Below, piece by piece: positions 44,279 through 51,335 of a DNA stretch of 64,000 bases. Within the stretch, counting starts at the first letter, position 1. Each line of letters starts with the position of its first letter. The stretch comes from Streptomyces sp. NBC_00582. Its GTDB lineage: Bacteria > Actinomycetota > Actinomycetes > Streptomycetales > Streptomycetaceae. Location: the NCBI RefSeq assembly GCF_036345155.1, contig NZ_CP107772.1, forward strand, positions 6,262,001 to 6,326,000, written 5' to 3'. Position numbers and translations under genes: made by a program. The notes under the pieces are model-generated. The model made no database searches. It was not told the DNA's origin and saw only the letters and a program-made list of their open reading frames with translations.

Positions 44279-45404
44279 GCTGGGTGTCTCCAGTTCCTTG
44301 AAGGGCGCTGGTGAACAAGGGCGGCCCCGGCTTTGGCGAGACGGGGGCCGCCCTTGGCGGTGTTCTACGCGGCGGCGGTGAGTCGTCGGCGGATGCGGTG
44401 GCGAGCAGCAGGCGCAGGGCGTGCACGGCCTGTTGGGGCATGACGCCGTTGCCGAGTGCCTTGAGCTGCGCGCTGCGGGACAGGCCGGGGACGTCGGTGA
44501 CGTGACCGGACGGTAGGCCCATGAGCCATTCGACGAAGGGCGGGTTCAGCCGTCCCAGAGCGTCAGTTGGCCTGGGAGCGGGGCGCCCAAGGGCGCTTTC
44601 CCAGCGCGCGACCGCCGGGCCGTACTCGCCGAAGTCGACGCCGAGGTCGGCAGGCTCGCCACTTCCGCAGCGAGGCACTTGCCGTGCGTCCCGGCTTCCT
44701 GCGACGGCGTGCGCTTCGTCTGCCGGTTCTCGTTCTCCGACGCGCGCGGTGTCGGCAGCAGCGAAACGACGTGCCGCAGATTCATCCCGCCCTGGGCCGC
44801 GTGTCCGGGCCCGGTGTTCTCCGAGGTCGACGGGGTCGGCAGCAGGGAGGTGACGGCGCTGGGAAGCTGTCCCCTCTGCCCACCGCCGCGCCAGTCCCTG
44901 GCCGCCGGTGTCGGCAGGCCACGCGAGGATGAACAGCCGGTTGCGCTGGTGGGCCGCGCCGATGTCGGACGCGCGTACACAGCGCCATTCCGCATCGAAC
45001 CCGAGGGCGGCAAGGTCGGCGAGCACGGTGTCGAATCCGAGAGAAAGGTGCCCTGCGACGTTCTCAAAGACCGCGAGTCGGGGTCGTAGAACCCCAAGGG
45101 CACGCGCGATGTCGGGCCAGATGTGCCGGGCATCCTTGGTTCCCTTCCGTTTGCCGGCGGAGCTGAACGGCTGGCACGGGTAGCCGCCGGTGACGATGTC
45201 GACGGAGGCGACGGTCGTCCAGTCGATGGCCGTCAGGTCCCCGAGGTTGGGCACCTGGTAGCGGTGGGCGAGGATGCGGGAGGCTCCGGGGTCGTTGTCC
45301 GCGACCCAGGCGAGCGAACCGCCGAAGGTCTGCTGTGCGGCCATGTCCAGGCCGCCGTATCCGGTGCACAGTGAGCCGAGACGCAAGGCGTCGGGTTGGG
45401 CCAT
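44268..45404 (-). CDS. DNA (cytosine-5-)-methyltransferase
   Basis: A 378-residue methyltransferase: motif I GSLCTGYGGLDMAA, motif IV with catalytic C77 in GGYPCQPFSSAGKRKG, motif VI VFENVAGHL, motif VIII QRNRLFILAW and motif X LKALGNGVMPQQAV. The target-recognition region (about 175-300) is Ala/Arg/Asp-rich and overlaps another open frame. The last ~30 residues read through an 84-bp leader sequence repeated at the gene start. It may protect the element from host restriction or mark transferred DNA. No restriction enzyme is adjacent. Confidence 0.93.
   Translation of the reverse strand: MAQPDALRLGSLCTGYGGLDMAAQQTFGGSLAWVADNDPGASRILAHRYQVPNLGDLTAIDWTTVASVDIVTGGYPCQPFSSAGKRKGTKDARHIWPDIARALGVLRPRLAVFENVAGHLSLGFDTVLADLAALGFDAEWRCVRASDIGAAHQRNRLFILAWPADTGGQGLARRWAEGTASQRRHLPAADPVDLGEHRARTRGPGRDESAARRFAAADTARVGEREPADEAHAVAGSRDARQVPRCGSGEPADLGVDFGEYGPAVARWESALGRPAPRPTDALGRLNPPFVEWLMGLPSGHVTDVPGLSRSAQLKALGNGVMPQQAVHALRLLLATASADDSPPPRRTPPRAAPVSPKPGPPLFTSALQGTGDTQHDP
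44276..44359. repeat. Direct repeat, copy A (leader of primase gene)
   Basis: Starts with the primase ATG (minus strand) and contains the hairpin CAAGGGCGGCCCC/GGGGCCGCCCTTG. About 75 of its 84 bases match copy B at 45402. It also encodes the methyltransferase C-terminal tail. Confidence 0.8.
44546..45133 (-). CDS. Possible overlapping protein inside the methyltransferase gene
   Basis: A 195-codon open frame on the same strand as the methyltransferase, shifted by one frame. It reads LGFYDPDSRSLRTSQGTF, then SPTLPPSGSMRNG, and three copies of an LPTP(x)(x)A(S/R) motif (GLPTPAARDW, LLPTPSTSEN, LLPTPRASEN). I recognise this pattern from hypothetical proteins of phages and plasmids, often overlapping a methyltransferase gene. 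It could be a true dual-coding gene or a by-product of the repeat composition of the target-recognition region. No clear ribosome-binding site. Confidence 0.35.
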   Translation of the reverse strand: MPGTSGPTSRVPLGFYDPDSRSLRTSQGTFLSDSTPCSPTLPPSGSMRNGAVYARPTSARPTSATGCSSSRGLPTPAARDWRGGGQRGQLPSAVTSLLPTPSTSENTGPGHAAQGGMNLRHVVSLLPTPRASENENRQTKRTPSQEAGTHGKCLAAEVASLPTSASTSASTARRSRAGKAPLGAPLPGQLTLWDG

Positions 45405-45489
45405 GCTGGGGGTCTCCAGTTGCCTGAACGGTGCTGGTGAGCAAGGGCGGCCCCGTTTCTTTGGCGAGAGGTGGGGGCCGCCCTTGGCG
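45402..45489. repeat. Direct repeat, copy B (leader of methyltransferase gene)
   Basis: Counterpart of copy A at 44276, starting with the methyltransferase ATG and carrying the same strong hairpin, just after the stop of the upstream gene. The two copies bracket the methyltransferase gene. Confidence 0.8.
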
Positions 45490-45492
45490 TAG

Positions 45493-45957
45493 CTAGTTGT
45501 TCCTGGCCCAGTAGACGTACTGCCGACGGACGTAGGCGCGGGCGTCGCAGATCAGGCCGGGCCGGTCCATGTCGAGCAGGAACACGGCCGCCGCTTCGGC
45601 GGTGCCGATGGCGTCGCGGTCCCAGGCGCCGGGGTCGTCGAGCAGGGCGATCCGGTCGAGCAGGGCAGCCTTGCGCAGGTAGAACTCACGGCCCAGCTCG
45701 GTGAAGCACTCGGCATCGGCCAGGAATCGGGCCGTCCATCCGATCTCGCTGTTGATGCTCGGGGCGTCCGCATACGCCTGCTCCGGGGTCGGCCAGTCCT
45801 CCGGAGCGGGGCAGTGGTCGGCGGTGAGGTAGAGGCGGGTGCGCTTGCCGTCGCGGGTCGGGTACCGGCGCACGTCGCCGGTCGTGAACGCGGTCGTCAG
45901 TGCGGTGGTGACGCGGTCGGTGTCGTCGGGGTCGCAGATGACGCGGATCTCGAACAC
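45493..45957 (-). CDS. AICE-associated hypothetical protein, 154 residues
   Basis: Not recognised in function. Begins MFEIRVICDPDDTDRVTTALTTAF and shows a ferredoxin-like alternating pattern (TRDGKRTRLYLTADHCPAPEDWPTPEQAYADAP), then a helical C-terminal half (EIGWTARFLADAECFTELGREFYLRKAALLDRIALLDD...). Small proteins with this opening are usual in Streptomyces integrative elements, between replication and transfer genes. Acidic, with no membrane segment. Confidence 0.7.
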   Translation of the reverse strand: MFEIRVICDPDDTDRVTTALTTAFTTGDVRRYPTRDGKRTRLYLTADHCPAPEDWPTPEQAYADAPSINSEIGWTARFLADAECFTELGREFYLRKAALLDRIALLDDPGAWDRDAIGTAEAAAVFLLDMDRPGLICDARAYVRRQYVYWARNN

Positions 45958-45970
45958 TCGGGGCTCCCTG

Positions 45971-46438
45971 TCAGCCGTTGAAGTGGTTGCGCTTGAACAC
46001 GGCCTTGCGGATGTGGAAGGTGTTGCCGCCGCTCGTCTCGCTGCGGTGGCCGAAGACCTGGACGGCGATCCATCCGCCGAAGATGACGGCGGCGAGCGTG
46101 ATGAGCTGGGTGATGAGCGCGGTGAGTGCGGTGATGAAGGTGGTGAGCAGCAGCAGGCCGCCGCACACGGCGAGGAACCCGACGCCCCCGAGGGCGACGT
46201 TCACCGCCGCGCGCGAGACGGCGGGCTTGGCCGCGACCGGTTCCGGCTGGACGGGGCTCATGGCGTAGCCGGTGACGACACGGCCGTCCGGGAGGACGAC
46301 GCTCGCGATCGTCGGCACGCCGTGCGGCTGGACGGGAACGAGCGGCGCCGGGTACGGCGCGGCGGGGGTGATGGGGGTGGGCTGGTGGACTTCCGGGGCC
46401 CGTACGGCGGGCGTCCGGTCGGTGTGTTCGGGGTACAT
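45971..46438 (-). CDS. Small membrane protein of the element (Spd-like)
   Basis: A 155-residue protein with a Pro-rich cytosolic N-terminal half and two adjacent hydrophobic helices (about residues 85-130, VNVALGGVGFLAVCGGLLLLTTFITALTALITQLITLAAVIFGGWI), ending in a basic tail (FHIRKAVFKRNHFNG). It resembles the small spread-function (Spd) membrane proteins of Streptomyces conjugative elements. It lies immediately downstream of the CAGGGAG repeat cluster and traB. Confidence 0.7.
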   Translation of the reverse strand: MYPEHTDRTPAVRAPEVHQPTPITPAAPYPAPLVPVQPHGVPTIASVVLPDGRVVTGYAMSPVQPEPVAAKPAVSRAAVNVALGGVGFLAVCGGLLLLTTFITALTALITQLITLAAVIFGGWIAVQVFGHRSETSGGNTFHIRKAVFKRNHFNG

Positions 46439-46530
46439 GCGGAATCCCTTCCGGTGTCGGTTCAGGGAGGTGGAACCACCCCCTGAGGGGTGGCGTGTGG
46501 AGGGGGTTTCGGGGGTGCTGACCTGCGGCC

Positions 46531-46631
46531 CTCCCTGACTCCCTGACTGATCATTCGTGCAGGTCAGGGCCAGGGAGGCGGGCCAGGGAGGGGTTCAGGG
46601 AGGGGTTCAGGGAGTTCTCCCTGACTCCCTG
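46531..46631. repeat. Eight-copy CAGGGAG cluster, candidate clt/transfer locus
   Basis: CTCCCTG at 46531 and 46539 (as an 8-bp tandem CTCCCTGA), then CAGGGAG at 46571, 46584, 46596 and 46608, then CTCCCTG at 46617 and 46625: eight copies of one heptamer in a 2-4-2 inverted arrangement within 101 bases. It sits in the 216-bp gap just after the traB stop. Streptomyces TraB recognises short tandem repeats in clt loci next to its gene, so a transfer role is plausible; an origin or a terminator is the alternative. Confidence 0.65.
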
Positions 46632-46654
46632 GCCCGGGGAGGGGTCGCCTCCCT

Positions 46655-48769
46655 CTATCCGTCGGCGGAAGCGGAACCGTCGGAGTCGCGGTTGGCGAGT
46701 GCGCGCAGGACGCGTTCGCGGGCGACGACCATGCGGCCGTCGGACTTGTAGGGCTCCGCCCCGTGGGCGTCCAGGACGCGCTTGAGGTCCCCGTTCGTCC
46801 ACGTCCCGTAGGCGTCCTCGTTCAGCGCGGCGAGCCGCTTGAGGACGTCGGTGGTCGGCACCCGGGACGCGTCGCCGAGGGCGGCGGCGATGTCGGCGAG
46901 CGGGTCACGCTCCTGGCCCCGCTCGATCGCGTGCAGCGTGGTGACGCCGTCCCGCAGGGCCTTCGCCCGGTCGGCGATCACGTGCGCGTCGTCGGTGCTG
47001 ATGTAGTGGGTCCGGACCGTGATGGACGCCTGTCCGGCCGGGATCTCGATGCCGTCGGACGCGACCACGACCGTGCCCTTGTCCAGGCCGGGGCGCAGCA
47101 GGTTCGGCGCGGCCCCGCCGTCGACCGCCTTGTCTCCCAGCGCCATGCGGGCCTGAGACTCCGTGCCCAGGGCGAGTGAGGCACGGGTGTGCGCGCCCTC
47201 CCGTACGAGCTTGGGGAGGTTCTGGTCGGTGGGGTCCTGTGTGCCCTGCCACATCAGCACGTTGACCGCACGGCCCTGGTTGTGGATCTTGCGGACGGCC
47301 ATGAAGTAGCGGGACGTGGCCTTCGAGCCGCCGTAGGGCCGCTTCTCGTCGTCCACGGCCGGGCACATGAACGCCTGCTGCGCTTCGTCGACCAGCACGA
47401 TCAGCGGCGGGAACGCGGTGCCGGGCGGGGCCTGGAGACGGCGGTTCATCTCGTCGACCGCGCCCTCAACCATCTCGGTCACCTCGATCACGTGCTCATC
47501 CGTCGGGCCCTGGATCAGCACCGTGGCCAGGCCGTCGAACATGGCCCAGTCGCCGGCGCCCTTCAGGTCACCCATCAGGAACTGAACCGACCGGTCCAAA
47601 GCGAGCCACAGCGCGAGCGCCCGCAGCGCGGCGGTCTTGCCCTGGTTGGACAGACCCGTGATCAGGAAGTGCCGCTGATACAGGCTGATCGCGGCGGCAT
47701 CCCCGCGCAGGTCCTGACCCCACGGCGCGCGGCCCTTGGCGTAGTCGCCGGTCAGCGTCTCGTCGGTGACCAGCGGGGACGGGCCGATCGGCTCATCCAG
47801 TGCCCCGGAGTCGGCGACCCACAGCCGCACCGTGCGCGCGGCGGTCGGGATGGTGATGAACACCTCGTGTTCGTGCCGGGAGAGGTTCTCGGCGAGCTTG
47901 CGGCGACGCTGCTGGATCTCGTTCGTCGACACCCCCGAAGGGAGGGTGACGTCGACTTCCACGCCGCATCCGGCGATCACGATGGGGGAGAGCATGGAGG
48001 CGCCGGCGTCGCCCATCTCCTTGATGGCGTTGCGCATGGCGGGGATGCCGAGGTCGCGCAGGGCCTTGACCACGATGGACGGGGTGATCGGCTCACCCTC
48101 GCCGTTGCGGACGTGCGCGGGCATGACCCACGCGGGCGCGGCCTGCTGCTTGCTGCCGACCGCCCACAGGGCGAGCAGGGCGAGGAACGGGCCCAGGGTG
48201 ACCAGCGGCCCCCACACCACGGACACGATGGTGATCATCAGGCGGATGAACTCGATGACCGCCATGACCGGGGTGATGACGTCGGTGACGTCCTTGTTCG
48301 CGATGGCCAGGACGACCCCGAGGGCGACCAGACCGCCTATGCCCATGCCGGTGCCGACCAGGGCGCCCTTGGCGGCGTCCACGGGCGAGTGGAGCAGGTC
48401 CATGCGGCGGCGGTGGCGTGCCTCGCGGAAGCGCTGCCCGCGCTCCTCCCACTCCATCGCGGCCTCGTAGTTCCCCGCGGCTTCCGCCGCGCGCATACCG
48501 CGCTCGTAGCGGGCAGGGGTGCGGGCGTCCCACGCGCGGCGGGCCACGATCCGCGCCCCGCCGGCCACGTAGAGGGTGTGGCGGGCGGCGGCACGCGCGG
48601 CGGTGCGGGTGCGCTCGTGCGTGACCGCCGTCTTCACGGCGCGCCCGGAGCGGACCCACAGCGGGACGGGGGCGGGCGGGGCGGGGTCGGGGACCACGGT
48701 CAGCGTGGTCACCGGGGACGGTTCGGCGGAGGTGGTGTCTTTGTGCAGGTGGACGACGGTGTCACCCAT
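46655..48769 (-). CDS. traB: TraB-type FtsK/SpoIIIE DNA translocase
   Basis: A 704-residue transfer protein. A cytosolic N-terminus with a helical region precedes transmembrane segments at about residues 135-160 and 170-205, and a FtsK/SpoIIIE motor with Walker A GLSNQGKTAAL near residue 372 and Walker B LIVLVDEAQQAF. A C-terminal winged-helix-like domain (RVPTTDVLKRLAALNEDAYGTWTNGDLKRVLDAHG) would read TraB-recognition repeats. TraB hexamers move double-stranded plasmid DNA between hyphae. The ATG at 48769 is chosen over an upstream low-complexity extension. Confidence 0.93.
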   Translation of the reverse strand: MGDTVVHLHKDTTSAEPSPVTTLTVVPDPAPPAPVPLWVRSGRAVKTAVTHERTRTAARAAARHTLYVAGGARIVARRAWDARTPARYERGMRAAEAAGNYEAAMEWEERGQRFREARHRRRMDLLHSPVDAAKGALVGTGMGIGGLVALGVVLAIANKDVTDVITPVMAVIEFIRLMITIVSVVWGPLVTLGPFLALLALWAVGSKQQAAPAWVMPAHVRNGEGEPITPSIVVKALRDLGIPAMRNAIKEMGDAGASMLSPIVIAGCGVEVDVTLPSGVSTNEIQQRRRKLAENLSRHEHEVFITIPTAARTVRLWVADSGALDEPIGPSPLVTDETLTGDYAKGRAPWGQDLRGDAAAISLYQRHFLITGLSNQGKTAALRALALWLALDRSVQFLMGDLKGAGDWAMFDGLATVLIQGPTDEHVIEVTEMVEGAVDEMNRRLQAPPGTAFPPLIVLVDEAQQAFMCPAVDDEKRPYGGSKATSRYFMAVRKIHNQGRAVNVLMWQGTQDPTDQNLPKLVREGAHTRASLALGTESQARMALGDKAVDGGAAPNLLRPGLDKGTVVVASDGIEIPAGQASITVRTHYISTDDAHVIADRAKALRDGVTTLHAIERGQERDPLADIAAALGDASRVPTTDVLKRLAALNEDAYGTWTNGDLKRVLDAHGAEPYKSDGRMVVARERVLRALANRDSDGSASADG

Positions 48770-48851
48770 GACGGGAGGGTCTCCTGACTGCCCCGGGGCG
48801 GGGCGGGAAGTCTGCGAAAGTGCCCCGCCCGGCGATCCGGGCGGGGGTGGC

Positions 48852-49169
48852 TCAGCGGCCGTGGCGGGCGCGGTTCTCCGCACGGCTGAGCTGGGACGGA
48901 TCGGTACGCGGCACGTCCTCGTACCAGCAGAACGGGCGGATACCGTCGGCCGCCCTGAACACGCGGACGGCCGTACCGGGCGGGGCGTGCGGGAGGGCGT
49001 AGACGCGTGCGCCGTCGAGGGAGGCGAGCAGGCGGGCGCCGTGGTGCTCGCAGCCGTCCGCGCCCGCGTTGAAGCGGTCGAGCACGGTCACCACGGCGGG
49101 ACCGATGCAGGGGGTGGGGTCGTCCGGGTGTGCGGCCGGGCAACGGCCGTCGGCGGGCGGCACGCTCAC
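48852..49169 (-). CDS. AICE hypothetical protein, 105 residues
   Basis: Not recognised. GTG start overlapping the upstream stop. Contains three Cys/His groups (GRCPAAHPDDPTPC, GADGCEHHG, RPFCWYEDVPRTDP) that could bind zinc, and a plausible beta-strand series (GARLLASLDGARVYALPH, TAVRVFRAADGIRPFCWYED). Between traB and the next small gene in the minus-strand transfer operon. Confidence 0.65.
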   Translation of the reverse strand: MSVPPADGRCPAAHPDDPTPCIGPAVVTVLDRFNAGADGCEHHGARLLASLDGARVYALPHAPPGTAVRVFRAADGIRPFCWYEDVPRTDPSQLSRAENRARHGR

Positions 49170-49483
49170 CACCACCCGTTCGACTTCTTCGCGGCCTTGG
49201 CGGCGGCGTACTCGCGCACGATCCGCTGACGCTCGATGTGCAGCGCGGTGATCTCGGCCGTCAGCCGGGTGACCGCCTGCTCCGAGACGGACTCCAGCCG
49301 GTTCTCCTGCCGGGTGGTGCTCTTGCCGCGCAGGACCCGGTACGACCCCCCGGCGAGCGCCCCGAGGACGGCGCGCCGCTCGCTGCTGTTCAGGGGCCAC
49401 ATCTCGCCCCGGCGGACCGCCTCCAGCTTGCGGTTCGTCTTGCTGATCTCGCGGTCGATGCTGCGGGTGTCGGGCTTGCCCAT
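49166..49483 (-). CDS. AICE hypothetical protein with helical basic sequence
   Basis: Not recognised. A 105-residue protein, mostly helical (DREISKTNRKLEAVRRGEMW, EQAVTRLTAEITALHIERQRIVREYAAAKAAKK) with coiled-coil tendency and a short SYRVLRG segment in the middle. ATG at 49483 with AGGAG upstream; its stop overlaps the next start. Probably a transfer or replication accessory protein. Confidence 0.65.
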   Translation of the reverse strand: MGKPDTRSIDREISKTNRKLEAVRRGEMWPLNSSERRAVLGALAGGSYRVLRGKSTTRQENRLESVSEQAVTRLTAEITALHIERQRIVREYAAAKAAKKSNGWW

Positions 49484-49505
49484 GGCTTCAGGACTCCTCA
49501 GACAG

Positions 49506-50390
49506 TCACGGTGCGGAGCGGGAGGGGTAGGCGACGACGCGCTTCCACGAGGCGCGAAGGCGCATCTCGGATGCGGAGTGGCCGGCCGTGCGGAAGCGGA
49601 TGGCCATCTCGCGGTAGGACAGAGCGGGTGTCTCGCTGTGCCGGATCTCGTCGACCAGTGCGTCAAGCGCCGTGTCCGAGAGGGCGTTGCCGTCCCCCGG
49701 CGGGAGCGCGGCAACCGGCTCCACAGGGCCCCACACGGGCAGCTCCCACGTGGGTGTGACGTCGGGTGTGACGCGGGTCGTCACGCTGGTCAGCGCCCTG
49801 CCCGTGTCCTCGCCCCGCCGCGCCGTCTCCAGCGTCGACCACGCGTCGGCGAGGGTTTCGGCGGTCCGGGCCTGGACGCGTGCGACGCGCGCCCCCGCTT
49901 GCGTCACGGCCGTCAGCCGGGTCTCTTCGGTGGCCGCTTCGGCGCGCAGGCGGGCACGGGCCACGGCCGCTTCGTCGCGCGCTTCCTGCTGGATGCCCGC
50001 GATGGCGTCCAGCGCTACCGGGGTCAGCGCGGTGCGCTCCCACAGACCGTGCACCAGCCACAGCGACTTTGCCGCGACCGGTAGCCACGCCACGGCCAGC
50101 CACGCGCCGCGCGAGTGGTCGGCCATCAGCGCGTGCGCGACCAGCACGCCCGTGGCGACTGCCCCGAATGACCAGCCGACGGCGGTCACCGCGCGGCTGT
50201 GGTCGCCCTGCGCGGCCAACCGGCGCTCGTAGGCGAGGGTGGCGAGCCATCCGCCGTCGATGCCCAGACCGACGACCAGGGCGACGGGCCACGGCATCGC
50301 GGTGCCCAGCCACATCACGACCACGGCGAGGGTGAGCACCATGGACACCGCCGTCATTGCGACGGCGGGCAGCACGGTCCGTGCCTTCAC
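49506..50390 (-). CDS. Spread-type membrane protein with C-terminal HTH-like region
   Basis: A 294-residue protein with about four N-terminal helices (residues 5-115: VLPAVAMTAVSMVLTLAVVVMWLG, PVALVVGLGIDGGWLATLAY, WSFGAVATGVLVAHALMA, LAVAWLPVAAKSLWLVHGL). A charged helical stretch follows (about 130-190), and the C-terminal segment ALDALVDEIRHSETPALSYREMAIRFRTAGHSASEMRLRASWK resembles a winged helix. This architecture matches the SpdB/DUF2637 spread proteins of Streptomyces AICEs, which help intramycelial plasmid spreading. It overlaps the upstream gene by four bases. Confidence 0.8.
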   Translation of the reverse strand: MKARTVLPAVAMTAVSMVLTLAVVVMWLGTAMPWPVALVVGLGIDGGWLATLAYERRLAAQGDHSRAVTAVGWSFGAVATGVLVAHALMADHSRGAWLAVAWLPVAAKSLWLVHGLWERTALTPVALDAIAGIQQEARDEAAVARARLRAEAATEETRLTAVTQAGARVARVQARTAETLADAWSTLETARRGEDTGRALTSVTTRVTPDVTPTWELPVWGPVEPVAALPPGDGNALSDTALDALVDEIRHSETPALSYREMAIRFRTAGHSASEMRLRASWKRVVAYPSRSAP

Positions 50391-50656
50391 GCCGCACCGC
50401 CGGGCGCGTCCGCGCCGGCCGTGCGGTTGGCCAGGTCCCGCCGCGCGGTCAGGACCCGGTTACGGGCCCTGCGGATGCGGCGGGCGTCGACCTCGTTCAC
50501 GGGGCGGTCGAGGGTCTTGATCTGCGCGTCCAACAGGTCGACCTCCGCCAGGATGACGGGGGACTCCAGCTCGATCGCGTCCAGCTCAGCGCTGGTCGGC
50601 TCCATCCAGTCGGCGAACGCGGTAACAGCGTCCTGAACAGTGACGATGTGCTTCAT
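50387..50656 (-). CDS. DUF6284-like small protein
   Basis: An 89-residue, helical, acidic-then-basic protein (MKHIVTVQDAVTAFADWMEPTSAELDAIELESPVILAEVDLLDAQI..., RRIRRARNRVLTARRDLA). I associate this pattern with the actinobacterial DUF6284 family often found in transfer operons; function unknown. It is the first gene of the minus-strand operon running from 50656 to the methyltransferase region. Confidence 0.7.
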   Translation of the reverse strand: MKHIVTVQDAVTAFADWMEPTSAELDAIELESPVILAEVDLLDAQIKTLDRPVNEVDARRIRRARNRVLTARRDLANRTAGADAPGGAA

Positions 50657-50696
50657 TGGGTCGTGTTCCTCTCACAGGGATGAACGGCCCGTCAGC

Positions 50697-50722
50697 GGCC
50701 CCGGGTGTCCAGACCCGGGGCC
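50697..50722 (-). terminator. Perfect hairpin in the leader of the transfer operon
   Basis: GGCCCCGGGT and ACCCGGGGCC with loop GTCCAG, 41 bases upstream of the first start codon of the minus-strand operon. Either an attenuator/terminator within the leader or the end of an RNA transcribed from the far side. Confidence 0.5.
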
Positions 50723-51161
50723 GCGCGCCGTTGGAGACCAGAGCTTCCGGCTCCCTGCCACCCCGCCCGTACGGCCAGCACGCGAAGCGCGGTCGGACGG
50801 GCGGGGGAGGCAACCGGCCGCAGCGCTAGCTGCTGCGATGGCAGGTAGGGGGCGGACCGGTTCGGCCGTGAGCGCGTGCGCTCCGCTCACTCGCTCGGGT
50901 GTTGCACAGGCGCCGTCGGCCGGTCCATCACGGCGACGCCCAAAGGGTTCGTCGAAGCATCGGAACTCCCAGGGTCGAAGGGGCACGGAACATCACTGCA
51001 AGGGGGATCACGTCCCCACTCTCCGGCCGTTGCTCGCGGTCGCCGGGCCACCTCCCCAGTACGGGCCGAAACCCTGTTTCACCTGGGCCTTAGCGGGTGG
51101 TCTTGCAGCGTTCCCCACCCTGTCGGAGCAGCCCAAAGAAGGCCCCTCCTGTCGCTCCGCT

Positions 51162-51171
51162 GAACTAGTTC
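51162..51171. promoter_or_regulatory. GAACTAGTTC operator copy 1
   Basis: Perfect 10-bp palindrome inside TGAACTAGTTCTGC, facing the minus-strand operon; first of three similar sites. Confidence 0.6.
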
Positions 51172-51219
51172 TGCGGTGCGCTGTGATGATTAAGGCACGC
51201 TCCGGAGCGGGCGTCAATA

Positions 51220-51229
51220 GAACTAGTTC
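51220..51229. promoter_or_regulatory. GAACTAGTTC operator copy 2
   Basis: Second perfect palindrome, 58 bp from copy 1, in an AT-richer promoter-like stretch (ATGATTAAGG nearby). Confidence 0.6.
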
Positions 51230-51283
51230 AGGAAGTCTGGGGATCGTTCCCCCGGTTGCGGAGAGATCCCGGCTATCTTTGTA

Positions 51284-51293
51284 GGACTAGTTC
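51284..51293. promoter_or_regulatory. GGACTAGTTC operator copy 3
   Basis: Third site with one change, followed like copy 1 by TGC, 43 bases upstream of the GntR start codon; well placed for autorepression. Confidence 0.6.
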
Positions 51294-51335
51294 TGCAACA
51301 CTGAGGTCGCGAGTCACACACCAAGGGAGTCAGGC

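Larger units (their letters stand above)
50657..51335. other. 679-bp divergent intergenic region of the element
   Basis: No gene supported. Contains the leader and promoter of the minus-strand transfer operon, a 10-bp-stem hairpin at 50697-50722, and three palindromic sites at 51162, 51220 and 51284 before the GntR gene. Short ORFs here look like frame shadows. Confidence 0.6.

Noticed and set aside
50672..50986. 104-codon minus-strand ORF upstream of the transfer operon
   Set aside because: Low-complexity Arg/Pro/Ala sequence overlapping the leader hairpin; no start signal.
51008..51217. 69-codon minus-strand ORF in the AICE intergenic region
   Set aside because: No ribosome-binding site, overlaps two of the palindromic operators, and no coding-like codon bias.
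51284..51293. Alternative idea that the CTAGTTC sites are att or SpeI-like chance sites
   Set aside because: Three near-identical sites confined to one regulatory gap next to a GntR gene fit operators better; they do not match either element end.
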